19,487 bases of DNA from JADJLQ01 sp034439915 (lineage in GTDB: Bacteria > Bacteroidota > Bacteroidia > Chitinophagales > Saprospiraceae), in contig JAWXBI010000099.1 of NCBI GenBank assembly GCA_034439915.1, forward strand, positions 1-19,487, written 5' to 3'. A model generated the notes under the pieces. That model saw only the letters and a list, made by a program, of their open reading frames with translations, ran no database searches and had not been told where the DNA came from. The position numbers and the translations under genes were made by a program. This document shows, one piece after another, positions 1 to 8,199 of the stretch; the stretch's first letter is position 1, and every line of letters begins with the position of its first letter.

Positions 1-921
1 ATTGCTCATGAAATACAAAACCCGTTAAACTTCGTGAATAATTTTTCTGAAGTAAACACAGAATTGATAGATGAATTACAAGAAGAAGTTGGTAAAGGAA
101 ATTACGAAGGTGTAAAAGCAATTGCAAATGATATAAAAGAAAACTCTCAAAAAATCAATCATCACGGAAAACGTGCCGGTGATATTGTAAAAGGCATGCT
201 GCAACATTCACGTTTAAGCTCAGGTCAGAAAGAACCAACAGATATCAATGCTTTGTGCGATGAATATTTACGATTAAGTTATCACGGCTTAAGAGCAAAA
301 GACAAAGACTTCAACGCTGATTTTAAAACAAATTTTGATAAATCAATAGGAAACATAAATATTATTCCTCAGGATATAGGAAGAGTGTTATTGAACATAC
401 TTGCGAATGCTTTTTACGCAGTTAATGAGAAAAGCAATCTTTTGGTTAAACTAGAGGGGTATACTAAAACTCATGGCTACAAAGAATTAGAGCTTGACTC
501 CCCTTCCGGGGACGGGGGTGATGCAGCTCTTAAAGAATTATGGATGCAACCCCCTGCCCCCGATCTTAGATCTAAAGGCGAGAAATACTCTTCACAATAC
601 CAACCCACCGTCTCCCTTTCCACCAAAAAAATTAATGATAAAGTTGAAATAACAATTACCGACAATGGCAACGGTATCCCTCCTCATATACTAGATAAAA
701 TATTCCAACCCTTTTTTACGACTAAACCGACTGGTCAAGGGACCGGATTAGGATTGAGTTTAGCTTATGATATTATTAAAGCACACGGAGGTACAATTTC
801 AGTTAAGACAAATTATTATCCTCCTGGCGGAGAAATAACTGTAAACAGTAAAGTCGCAGATCCCGGCTCATCCGGGAAAGGAGAGGGGACAGAAATCACA
901 ATCAAATTACCCATTACTTAA
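1..921 (+). CDS. Sensor histidine kinase, 3' portion (5' end outside window)
   Basis: This is the catalytic half of a cytoplasm-facing sensor kinase. The reading frame is open from base 1, so the gene begins upstream; the GTG at 34 lies inside the dimerisation helix and is not the true start. The phosphoacceptor box HEIQNPLNFVNNF opens the window, with His at bases 7-9. It is followed by the second helix (KGMLQHSR), the ATPase N box (NILANAFYAVNEK), the G1 box DNGNGIP and the G2 box GTGLGLSLAYDI. Two stretches look inserted: about 55 residues at 436-600 between N and G1 boxes, and a short one near 855-890 before the terminal beta strand; both contain GC-rich hairpins. The stop lies 9 bases before the next kinase gene, so the two are probably cotranscribed. 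The input domain is unknown; by analogy with the next gene it may be a TPR array. Kinase assignment is secure. Confidence 0.93.
   Translation: MAHEIQNPLNFVNNFSEVNTELIDELQEEVGKGNYEGVKAIANDIKENSQKINHHGKRAGDIVKGMLQHSRLSSGQKEPTDINALCDEYLRLSYHGLRAKDKDFNADFKTNFDKSIGNINIIPQDIGRVLLNILANAFYAVNEKSNLLVKLEGYTKTHGYKELELDSPSGDGGDAALKELWMQPPAPDLRSKGEKYSSQYQPTVSLSTKKINDKVEITITDNGNGIPPHILDKIFQPFFTTKPTGQGTGLGLSLAYDIIKAHGGTISVKTNYYPPGGEITVNSKVADPGSSGKGEGTEITIKLPIT
499..554. repeat. GC-rich hairpins in the upstream kinase, site 1
   Basis: TCCCC-TTCC-GGGGA at 499-512 is a perfect 5-bp stem. GGGGGT at 514-519 is complementary to ACCCCC at 549-554. They occur inside an A/T-rich gene in the segment that separates the N and G1 boxes and keep the frame open. 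Confidence 0.55.
861..877. repeat. GC-rich hairpin in the upstream kinase, site 2
   Basis: TCCCGG-ctcat-CCGGGA is a perfect 6-bp stem with a 5-base loop. It sits in frame just before the last beta strand of the ATPase domain, equivalent to 3020-3039 in the next gene. Confidence 0.55.
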
Positions 922-930
922 ATTGATAAG

Positions 931-3084
931 ATGAAATTATTACTAAAAATAGTGCTGATTTTATTAACGCCGGCATTCGCCAAAGCACAGACCCGGCAAC
1001 AAATGGACAGCGCCTATTTTATACTTCAGCATGCAGCGAATGACACTGTCCGTATGGGTGCTTGTTCCATGCTGGGAAGTATTTATGATGATATAAACGC
1101 CGATAGTGGTCTGTATTATTGTAACAAAGGGATAGCTATTGCCGAAAAACTCGACTTACAATTAAACAAGGCTATGATGATGGCATTTATGGCTTGGCCG
1201 CTCATGAAGACGGGAAATTATCCCGAGGCACTCAGGGTAATAAATCAGGGATTGGAAATTGCCGAAGATCCTTCCAACGAGAAAAAAGTAGGATACCTGC
1301 AAAAAGGACAAACCCTGCAAATTTACCGGCTTGCTGTAATCGGCGTACTATATACAGCCCTTGAGAGCCTTTACGGCTATGTCGGTAACTATGAAAAGCA
1401 AATTGCAATTGCCCATGAAGCAATTCCGCACTTGGAAGCAGCAAGAGATACTTTCAACCTTGCTGGACTATACCCTGACATTGGTGACAGTTATCTAAAA
1501 CTGAATAAGCCCGATTCGGCCCTTTTCTATCAACAGAAGTCACTGTATTATTATTCAAAGTTACCTTTTGACGCCAAAAAGTTTGAAGGCGGTACGTATA
1601 CATCCATAGGCACCATCTATGAGCAAATGGGAAACATTGATCTCGCCTGGGAAAACTATCAAAAAGCTATACAGGTTAGTGAGCAGCATGAAAATCCCCG
1701 GCATACCGGAAATGCATGTCTTCTATTAGCCAGTCTTTATCAATCGTTAAATGAAGCAGATTCTGGTTTTCATTATGCCAAAAAAGCTCTTGAAGCTTTT
1801 ACGCAGGGTGGCTACAAAAAGGAAGTAGCCATTGCTTGCCGGATTATCTCAGACTATTACCATGACCAAAAAAATACAGATAGCTCTTTTGCTTATTTAA
1901 GACTGGCTACATTATCAAATGACAGTCTTGGCAGCGTAGAAAAGAAAAGACTCCAGGAATTCCAGGTGGCAGCATTTAATCAGCAATTAGCGTTGCAGCA
2001 ACAGGAGCAAGAGAGAATTAAAAAGGAGGGTAATCTAAAAACGATTGCCATCATAGCGTTGATAGCCGTATTCAGTACTATAGGATTGTTACTTTACCGC
2101 AACAATCGTCAAAAGCAAAAAGCAAATCATACACTGCAGGGTAAAAACAGTGAGATAGAGCAAGCGTTTAATGAATTAAAATCCACCCAATCCCAACTCA
2201 TCCAATCCGAAAAAATGGCCAGCCTGGGTGAACTTACTGCCGGCATTGCCCATGAAATTCAAAACCCGTTGAATTTTGTGAATAATTTTTCTGATGTCAA
2301 TACTGAATTATTAGTTGAATTAAAAGGAGAATTGGCAACAGGCAATAAGCAACAAGCAATTGAGATAGTTGATTCTATTAAAGAAAACGAAGAAAAAATC
2401 AATCATCATGGCAAAAGAGCAGATGCAATTGTAAAAGGAATGTTGCAACACAGCCAGGCAGTCTCAGGTAAAAAAGAACTCACAGATATCAATGCGTTGG
2501 CGGATGAATATATGAGGCTTTGTTATCACGGTTTGCGGGCCAAGGACAAGAATTTCAATGCTACTATCAAGACTGATTTTGATGAAGGAGTTGGTTTGAT
2601 CAATATCATTCCTCAAGATATCGGCAGGGTGATTTTGAATTTAATCAACAATGCGTTTTACGCCGTTAACGAAAAATCCAAATTTTATGGTACGGCTGCT
2701 GTGAATGCCCGCCTGAACGAATCATTCGGGCAGGAAAAAAAGCAAAAGAATATCGAAGGCTATGAACCAACTGTTTCTATAACTACAAAAAAGATTGGCG
2801 ATAAAGTTGAGATCAGTGTGAACGACAACGGCAACGGCATTCCACAAAAAGTATTGGATAAAATTTTTCAGCCCTTCTTCACCACCAAACCAACCGGGCA
2901 GGGGACTGGATTGGGATTGAGTTTGAGTTATGATATTGTAAAAGCGCACGGAGGTACCATTACAGTTAATACAAATTATTATCCCCCTGGCGGGGAAATA
3001 AAAGTGAAAACAAAGCCCGCCCGTGCCGGTACGGACGGGGAGGAAGAAGGAGCTGCATTTATCATTTCGCTTCCGGTTGGTTGA
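931..3084 (+). CDS. TPR-containing membrane sensor histidine kinase
   Basis: A complete 717-residue hybrid of a periplasmic TPR sensor and a cytoplasmic kinase. Residues 1-20 form a signal peptide ending AFAKAQ. Residues ~35-330 are helical TPR-like repeats, for example around GTIYEQMGNIDLAWENYQKA. One membrane helix lies at ~369-390, then a coiled coil. The dimerisation box HEIQNPLNFVNNF has its His at residue 441. The ATPase part has N box (LINNAFYAVNEK), G1 (DNGNGIP) and G2 (GTGLGLSLSYDI). There is no receiver domain, so its response regulator is encoded elsewhere. Peptide or protein binding by the TPRs is the usual assumption; the signal is unknown. It is a paralogue of the kinase just upstream (9-bp gap) and of the decayed copy at 4385-5994. 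The segment between N and G1 boxes and the one before the last strand each carry a palindrome. Confidence 0.94.
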   Translation: MKLLLKIVLILLTPAFAKAQTRQQMDSAYFILQHAANDTVRMGACSMLGSIYDDINADSGLYYCNKGIAIAEKLDLQLNKAMMMAFMAWPLMKTGNYPEALRVINQGLEIAEDPSNEKKVGYLQKGQTLQIYRLAVIGVLYTALESLYGYVGNYEKQIAIAHEAIPHLEAARDTFNLAGLYPDIGDSYLKLNKPDSALFYQQKSLYYYSKLPFDAKKFEGGTYTSIGTIYEQMGNIDLAWENYQKAIQVSEQHENPRHTGNACLLLASLYQSLNEADSGFHYAKKALEAFTQGGYKKEVAIACRIISDYYHDQKNTDSSFAYLRLATLSNDSLGSVEKKRLQEFQVAAFNQQLALQQQEQERIKKEGNLKTIAIIALIAVFSTIGLLLYRNNRQKQKANHTLQGKNSEIEQAFNELKSTQSQLIQSEKMASLGELTAGIAHEIQNPLNFVNNFSDVNTELLVELKGELATGNKQQAIEIVDSIKENEEKINHHGKRADAIVKGMLQHSQAVSGKKELTDINALADEYMRLCYHGLRAKDKNFNATIKTDFDEGVGLINIIPQDIGRVILNLINNAFYAVNEKSKFYGTAAVNARLNESFGQEKKQKNIEGYEPTVSITTKKIGDKVEISVNDNGNGIPQKVLDKIFQPFFTTKPTGQGTGLGLSLSYDIVKAHGGTITVNTNYYPPGGEIKVKTKPARAGTDGEEEGAAFIISLPVG
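2712..2734. repeat. In-frame palindrome inside kinase gene, site 1
   Basis: An 11-base arm CCTGAACGAAT and an 11-base arm ATTCGGGCAGG are separated by one base and pair with two mismatches. It lies in the 2680-2766 segment between the N and G1 boxes, the place where the upstream paralogue has a longer GC-rich insertion. The reading frame is preserved. Confidence 0.6.
3020..3039. repeat. In-frame palindrome inside kinase gene, site 2
   Basis: CCCGT-g-CCG pairs with CGG-ACGGG around a 3-base loop (gta), an 8-bp stem with one bulge. It encodes part of the linker between GEIKVKTK and the final beta strand. The upstream paralogue has a different hairpin at the same place. Confidence 0.55.
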
Positions 3085-3222
3085 ATACCATCTGCCAAGT
3101 AGAAAAAAGTATGATCGATTTCAAGAACCGCGGAGTTTCGTAAGAAATGGCATTTGTTGACTGATTTAGAAATTTTTATACATTTAAATCCACAAAAAGC
3201 ATGCCTTTTATGGAATACAATC

Positions 3223-3230
3223 TATATTTG
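3223..3230 (+). promoter_or_regulatory. Bacteroidota-type -7 box before the ATPase gene
   Basis: TATATTTG matches the known Bacteroidota -7 consensus TAnnTTTG. No good TTTG -33 box lies 19 bases upstream, so the call is partial. A start of transcription near 3236 would fit translation from the ATG at 3248 and not from the later TTG at 3279. Confidence 0.4.
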
Positions 3231-3247
3231 TCTAACAGCTTAAGAAT

Positions 3248-4388
3248 ATGATGATAGAAAGGACACTGCTGAAAACACTTGAAAAAAGGATTGACCACAA
3301 AAAAGGCGCTGATCATTTTTGGCCCACGCCAAGTAGGAAAAAGTACTTTGGTAAAAGCACTTGCCAATAAGTTGCAAAAAGAATTTGAGTACTTCAATGG
3401 CGATAGTGCAGTAACAAAATCATTGTGGAAAATTGAAAACATAGAAACACTCAAACAAAGTTTTGGCAATAAGAAAGTAGTGATTTTGGATGAGGCTCAA
3501 ATGATTGAGCACGTAGGCTTGATTTGCAAACAACTCATCGATGCCGACCTCGGAATTCAATTTGTTATCACAGGCTCTTCTTCGCTCACCATTGCCGACA
3601 AAACCCAGGAACCATTAACGGGTCGCAAATGGGAATATTTTTTATACCCCATAAGCAGTGCTGAACTAATAGCTCACCAAGGCATACCGAAGTTTATAGA
3701 ACTCAGCCCGCAGTATTTGGTCTATGGAATGTACCCCGAAGTGGTTACCAATATTCTTGATGCCAAGGAAATCCTCAGCAACATTGCCAGTAGTTATTTA
3801 TACAAAGATGTGTTGTCGTTGGTGGGAATAAAAAAGCCACAACTTTTAGAAAAAATCTTAAAGGCGTTGGCTCTGCAGGTAGGCAGTGAAGTGTCGCTCA
3901 ACGAGCTGGCCACGCTGATTTCGGCAGATGTAAAAACAGTGGATAGTTATATTTATTTGTTAGAGCAAGTATTTGTAGTGTTCAGGTTGGGTACCATCAG
4001 CGGAAACGAACGAAACGAAATAAGCACCAAAAAGAAAATTTATTTTTATGACAACGGCATAAGAAATGCACTGCTTGGAAATTTTGCCCCCGTGGCCACC
4101 CGGCAGGATGCAGGTGCGCTGTGGGAAAATTTTTTAATTACCGAACGAAAAAAACTATTGCAATACAATGGCTTTCATGGCCGCACCTACTTCTGGCGAA
4201 ACAAGCACCAGGCAGAGGTAGATTATGTGGAGGAGATTGATGGGAAAATCTATGCATACGAATTCAAATGGAACCCATTAGGGAAAGTAAAATTCCCTGC
4301 CTTCTTTCTAGAAAAGTATAAACCGATAGAAACAAAAGTTATTCATCAAGAAAACTTTTGGCAATGGCTTTCTGTGTACCCGTATTGA
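3248..4388 (+). CDS. AAA-family ATPase with DUF4143 domain, frameshifted near its start
   Basis: A P-loop ATPase of the AAA_14/DUF4143 group, soluble, of unsettled function. Walker A GPRQVGKST is at 3321-3347 and Walker B VVILDEAQ at about 3477-3500, followed by the sensor-like ITGSSSL segment. The C-terminal part has the nuclease-like pattern EVDYVEE...YAYEFKW at about 4216-4275, a PD-(D/E)XK-like fold in this family. The natural start is probably ATG 3248: its frame encodes MMIERTLLKTLEKRIDHKK, a typical N-terminus. That frame runs into the A6 tract at 3299-3304, and all later domains are one base out. A tract of A5 would join DHKK directly to ALIIFGPRQ. The only in-frame alternative is TTG 3279, which leaves 369 residues with Walker A intact. 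It sits between two kinase paralogues and was probably inserted there. Family call firm; functional state uncertain. Confidence 0.85.
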
Positions 4389-5994
4389 GTAAAAAGAAAT
4401 ATAAAAAACAAACAAAGAAAAAGATATTCATTTTACTGATGCTGTTTAATGCCTGCTATTGTTCATTTGCTCAAAACCGATTTACCGACAGCCTTATGCT
4501 GCAACTGAAGTACGTCAAACATGATACTACCCGTGTTTTCTTGATGGGGAGGATGTGCAACATGTACCGTTACACAAATCTGGACTCAGCATTTATTTAT
4601 GGAAACCTGGCATTGAAACTGGCTCAGAAAATAAAGTTTGTAAGAGGGGAGTCTTATGTATTGAACAGATTGGCGATTATGAACAGGGAAATAGGAGACT
4701 TTCCAAAAGCAATGGACAAGCCTTGCAAGCCTTGAAAATGGCAGAAGAAAATAATTTCCTGGTAGAAAAGTCAAGATGGCAGCGAATAATGGGGCTCCTG
4801 TACAGAGACTTAAAGGAATATCCTAAAGCGCTTGAATTCTCACAACAATCATTAAGAAATAGTCTTAAAATAAAAGACAGTATTGGAATAGCATATGCAG
4901 TATTAACTATCGCAAATTACTTCAACGAAGTAAACCGGTAGATTCAGCACTCTTCTATGCACAATCTGTCGCAACGTTGATAAAGTTTACCCCTGAAAAC
5001 GAACCAGACTTTTTCAATGTGATGGGAATTATTCAAATAAAAAAAGGTAATTAGAGTATAGCTAAAAAATACTTATTGGAGGGAATTCAAAAATGTGAAC
5101 GAAACAATAATTTTAGAACTGCATCATTTATTCATGCCGACCTGGCAAAATTGTATAGTCAAAACAAGGATATAGATTCAGCCATTATACATGCTAAGTG
5201 GGTCTTCAAAATGCACAAGTTGGACCGTTTAATGTTGGCTTTTTACGCAACGGCACTATTCTTTCAGAGCTGTATGACTCTATCAATCCCTAAGAGGCGC
5301 TTCGTTACTACAAAATTGCGGGATCTGCAAAAGAAAGCTTGTATGGTGCTGGTAATTTACAAGTAATACAGGACCTCGTTTCAAAAGAAGAAGCAAGGCA
5401 AAGGGATATTGAAGCGGCTAAGGCCGATTACCAAAATCGCTTAAGTCAATATGGTTTACTTGGAGGCTTATGCGTGATTGTAATAATTGCATTATTTCTT
5501 TATCGCAATGCAAGGCAACAACGAAAGGCAAATACTTTATTAGCAACTGAAAAGCAAAAAGTAGAGACCACTTTGCATGATTTAAAACAAACCCAGTCCC
5601 AACTCATCCAATCCGAGAAAATGGCAAGCCTTGGTGAGCTCACTGCCGGCATTGCCCCATGAAATTCAAAACCCGTTGAACTTCGTAAATAATTTTTCCG
5701 AAATCAATAAAGAATTAAATGAAGAGCTGAAGGGTGAAAGGTGAAAGGAATGAAAAGCTGGAAGAAGATCTATTGAATGATTTGACGGCTAACCTGTATA
5801 AAATAAATCATCATGGTAGGCGGGCTGATGCTATAGTCAAAGGGATGCTTCAACATAGCCGGGCGGGTAGTGGTAAAAAAGAACTCACAGATATCAATGC
5901 GTTGGCGGATGAATATTTAAGGCTTTGTTATCACGGTTTGCGGGCGTCCTCCGCGCTTCCATGCGAAATTTTTGTTCGGAATATTTTCGTTTGA
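4385..5994 (+). pseudogene. Decayed TPR sensor histidine kinase, truncated
   Basis: A third paralogue of the TPR kinases. The likely start TTG 4385 overlaps the ATPase stop and leads into a signal peptide (IFILLMLFNACYCSFAQ). TPR-like text then runs through several frames. A one-base loss near 4717-4720 shifts GDFPKAMDK to ALQALKMAEENN. Another shift falls near 4935, and a TAG at 5055-5057 interrupts KKGN-SIAKKYLLEG. Further shifts occur in 5200-5270, with a stop inside INP-EALRYYKIAG. The membrane helix (YGLLGGLCVIVIIALFLYR) and coiled coil are intact. A fourth C at 5655-5658 breaks the frame exactly at the phosphoacceptor His. A 7-bp tandem duplication GGTGAAA near 5733-5747 shifts it again. 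Similarity to the second kinase stops abruptly at about 5945, and the ATPase domain is missing. It cannot make a working kinase. Confidence 0.9.
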
Positions 5995-6135
5995 AAGTTG
6001 CTGAAATCTAAGCTTGTTTAAAACATTGGTTTGAAGTTCGAAAACTTTAAACAGCAACAGCGAATGGTTTTTATAATTCTTTGTCCGTGCTCCTCCGTGC
6101 CTCCTCCGCTATGCTGTGGGCAGCAAATCAAACCT
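5946..6135. other. Repeat-rich junction after the truncated kinase
   Basis: The sequence after the breakpoint is not kinase-like. It contains the inverted repeat GTTTAAA (6016-6022) and TTTAAAC (6046-6052), extended by GCT/AGC with one bulge. CTCCGTG-type words recur near 5946 and 6083-6108. I see no gene; it may be the remains of an inserted repeat. Confidence 0.4.
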
Positions 6136-6143
6136 TACCTTTG
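6136..6143 (+). promoter_or_regulatory. Bacteroidota-type -7 box before the NTF2-like gene
   Basis: TACCTTTG matches TAnnTTTG exactly and lies 21 bases before the ATG at 6165. The -33 region (around 6113) is a poor match, so activity is plausible but unproven. Confidence 0.4.
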
Positions 6144-6164
6144 TTTGAGCAAAATAAAAAGGCC

Positions 6165-6617
6165 ATGAAAATTATATTCATTTTCCTGATCAATATCTTA
6201 TCCCTGCATTTCCTTATTGCCCAAAACAAGCCCTCAGCATCCAAAGACATACAAGCTATCCATTCCCTGATTGATCAATACTCCATGGCCCGGGACAGGC
6301 AAGACACCGTATTGCTCAAAAGTATCCTGACTACTGACATAGACCAATTGGTTTCCTCGGGGGAATGGCGGATAGGTATTGGGGAAGCAGTGTCTGGTAT
6401 GTTGCAATCATCACAGGGTAATCCGGGATCCCGAAAATTCATTGTGGACAAAATCCGGTTTCTCGATTCAGCGACCGGTATTACGGATGCCCGTTATGAG
6501 ATACAGAATCCGGATGGTACGATCAGAAAAATGTGGAGCACCTTCATTGTTGTCTATCAAAATGGAGGTTGGAAAATAGTGGCCATCCGGAATATGCTGC
6601 CGACTGCTGCGCAGTAG
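6165..6617 (+). CDS. Exported NTF2-like / DUF4440-type protein
   Basis: A 150-residue protein with a clear signal peptide (residues 1-19, ending FLIAQ) and a single NTF2/SnoaL-like domain. The domain shows the usual opening helix (AIHSLIDQYSMARDRQD), the phrase LLKSILTTDID, a central strand pair, and the terminal WSTFIVVYQNGGWKIVAIRN strands. These closely match the DUF4440/SgcJ-type pattern. Members bind small molecules or act as simple isomerases or hydrolases; no substrate can be read here. The frame is open upstream to 6081, but ATG 6165 begins the signal peptide and follows a -7-like box and an A-rich leader, so I take it as the start. The next gene encodes another small exported NTF2-like protein, separated by 205 bases without a gene. 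Confidence 0.8.
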   Translation: MKIIFIFLINILSLHFLIAQNKPSASKDIQAIHSLIDQYSMARDRQDTVLLKSILTTDIDQLVSSGEWRIGIGEAVSGMLQSSQGNPGSRKFIVDKIRFLDSATGITDARYEIQNPDGTIRKMWSTFIVVYQNGGWKIVAIRNMLPTAAQ

Positions 6618-6822
6618 TATCGTCAGACACGTAGTGCAAATTTTGAAGTAGTCAACATTTGAGTTAAACCATAAATTTTGTAAAAACCATAAAAATGGCA
6701 GGGGTAGTATTAATTCACCTTCCTATCCAATCGGCCATTTGCCCGTCATACACCTGGCGGAAATTATACATATAAAATTCAGCGTATTGTCGATAACTTG
6801 ATTCCTTCTTAAGGGATAAAAA

Positions 6823-7308
6823 ATGACAAAACAATTTTTAATCGTTAGTTTGTTTGCACTCTTATCAGGAGTCATTGGTTGTACTAATCAACCAAATGAC
6901 AAGCCATCCATTGTTCAAACCAAATCACAAGAAATGAATGTCAGCACAGACACCTTAAAACAAATCCTGGATGCTTTCAATCGCCACGACCTAGATGCCA
7001 TCATGGAGTTCTTTTCGGAGGATTGTTCCTTCGATTTTCCAAGGGGGCCTGAACCCTGGGGTAAACGCTTCACCGGCAAAGCACAGGTGCGAAAGGCGCT
7101 TGCAGGTCGCTTCAAAGGCATCCCCGATGTGCATTATGGGGACGACCGCCATTGGGTTTCGGCAGATGGAAATGCAGGAGTATCTGAATGGACCCTCACC
7201 GGAACCACTGCCGCCGGGTTAAGTTTAAACGTGAGAGGATGTGACCTTTGGGAGTTTCGGGATAGCAAAGTCATACGCAAAGACTCTTACTGGAAAATAG
7301 TAGAGTGA
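6823..7308 (+). CDS. Lipoprotein with SnoaL-like (NTF2-fold) domain
   Basis: A 161-residue protein. The N-terminus has a lipoprotein signal, with the candidate lipobox GVIGC at residues 16-20, so it is probably anchored to a membrane on the periplasmic side. Residues ~40-160 form one SnoaL-like domain: LDAFNRHDLDAIMEFFSEDC, then FTGKAQVRKAL, then a beta sheet ending LWEFRDSKVIRKDSYWKI. The HDLDAIMEFF...D pattern is typical of NTF2-fold limonene-epoxide-hydrolase-like and SnoaL-like proteins. Catalysis cannot be assigned. Start ATG 6823 follows an A-rich stretch (GGGATAAAAA). The neighbouring upstream protein has the same fold but low similarity, so the two are not a fresh duplication. Confidence 0.82.
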   Translation: MTKQFLIVSLFALLSGVIGCTNQPNDKPSIVQTKSQEMNVSTDTLKQILDAFNRHDLDAIMEFFSEDCSFDFPRGPEPWGKRFTGKAQVRKALAGRFKGIPDVHYGDDRHWVSADGNAGVSEWTLTGTTAAGLSLNVRGCDLWEFRDSKVIRKDSYWKIVE

Positions 7309-7513
7309 TGAGGTCAGCCATACTGGATGAATCGCAACACCTGCTTCAAACCAGGTATGGATCCGGGTTCCAATTCAGTTCTTTTTAAAATGAAATTCAT
7401 CTGCCACAGCTATTTTGATTTCATTCCTTCAAAAGCGAGCAAACTTGAACATAGAAAAGCAACAAATAAATTAAAGAAACTATGACGACAAATGAAAGAA
7501 ATACGGCTGCTAT

Positions 7514-7669
7514 CAGCTAGAATTTCGTCCGGTGTGAAACACTAACGATGAAATCCATGTTGCACGGAACTGTTCAATGACTTAAAGGTAAAATATTTTC
7601 TATGGGGATTTCGAGAGTGTTTAACTTTATTCTTTTCCCTCGGAAAGGAATAGACCACTTTTGGGGATA
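7514..7669. repeat. ~155-bp direct repeat, left copy
   Basis: This stretch aligns almost without gaps to 8047-8199, at roughly 70-75% identity by eye. The shared core is a 25-base perfect match containing TAAAATATTTTCTATGGGG. The start holds a small hairpin GGTGT-gaa-ACACT (7531-7543). On the minus strand both copies share the reading frame IPIENILP...FI.V.H.TK, with a stop at the same place; the left copy also has an internal stop. The nature of the element is unknown. Confidence 0.65.
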
Positions 7670-7695
7670 CCACCATGCCTGGATGTTAGACTTGA

Positions 7696-8046
7696 AGTAT
7701 TGATAAATGGGCTGCTCTTCATCGTGAGGAGCTCTTTGAAAACTGGGAAAAAGTCCAGCAAGCAGAAAGACTGAAAAAATCCGACCCTTGGACTAATATG
7801 AATGCTATTAAGGAATATAAAGTATTAAGAGACTACGAGATATGGATCCGGTTCGCGGATGGCTTTGAAAATACCGTCCATCTTAAACCATTTTTGAATA
7901 AGGGTATCGCAGTTTAACTTTTAGATTTTACTGCATTTAGTAAAGTCTCCATTGAATCTGGCGGAGGCCTGGCCTGGGAAAATGGTTTTGATATTTGCCC
8001 TAACTCTTTAAGAGAACTTGCCGAACAAAAAATACAAGTGGCGTAA
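7696..8046 (+). pseudogene. Broken DUF4160-DUF2442 fusion gene
   Basis: The frame is open from 7696. It first encodes KWAALHREELFENWEKVQQ, the characteristic C-terminus of DUF4160 proteins (about 7705-7797). It continues without a break into a DUF2442 domain (7798-8046): EIWIRFADGFENTVHLKPF, then SGGGLAWENGFDICPNSL. An in-frame TAA at 7915-7917 interrupts the DUF2442 part, where a GAA codon would fit. The N-terminal half of DUF4160 is missing, and the upstream frame has stops. DUF4160 and DUF2442 genes are often paired and resemble small toxin-antitoxin-like or accessory modules; their biochemistry is not settled. The fragment sits exactly between two ~155-bp direct repeats. If TAA is real, only a short peptide from ATG 7798 could be made. 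Confidence 0.75.
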
Positions 8047-8199
8047 CAGTTAGGATTTTGTCGGGTGTGTAACACCAAAGATGAATCTTTGTCGCACGGG
8101 TCCGTTTAGTATTTGTATAGGTAAAATATTTTCTATGGGGATTGCGAGAGTTTTAATGATTTTATATTCCTGGTATGGAATAGAATACTTTTGGGCATA
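8047..8199. repeat. ~155-bp direct repeat, right copy
   Basis: This is the second copy of the element at 7514-7669, beginning one base after the DUF2442 stop codon. It has two adjoining hairpins: GGTGT-gta-ACACC (8064-8076) and CAAAGAT-ga-ATCTTTG (8076-8091). The second stem is largely lost in the left copy. The minus-strand frame is open here. Confidence 0.65.

Noticed and set aside
3299..3305. AAAAAAG as a programmed -1 frameshift site
   Set aside because: The shift needed here is +1 (or -2), not -1, so the classical slippery heptamer does not apply.
4358..4384. ATG 4358 as start of the third kinase
   Set aside because: It would add residues read from inside the ATPase gene; TTG 4385 at the ATPase stop leads straight into a signal peptide.
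7340..7361. ACCTG/CAGGT hairpin after the SnoaL lipoprotein gene as a terminator
   Set aside because: The stem is only five base pairs and no T-run follows.
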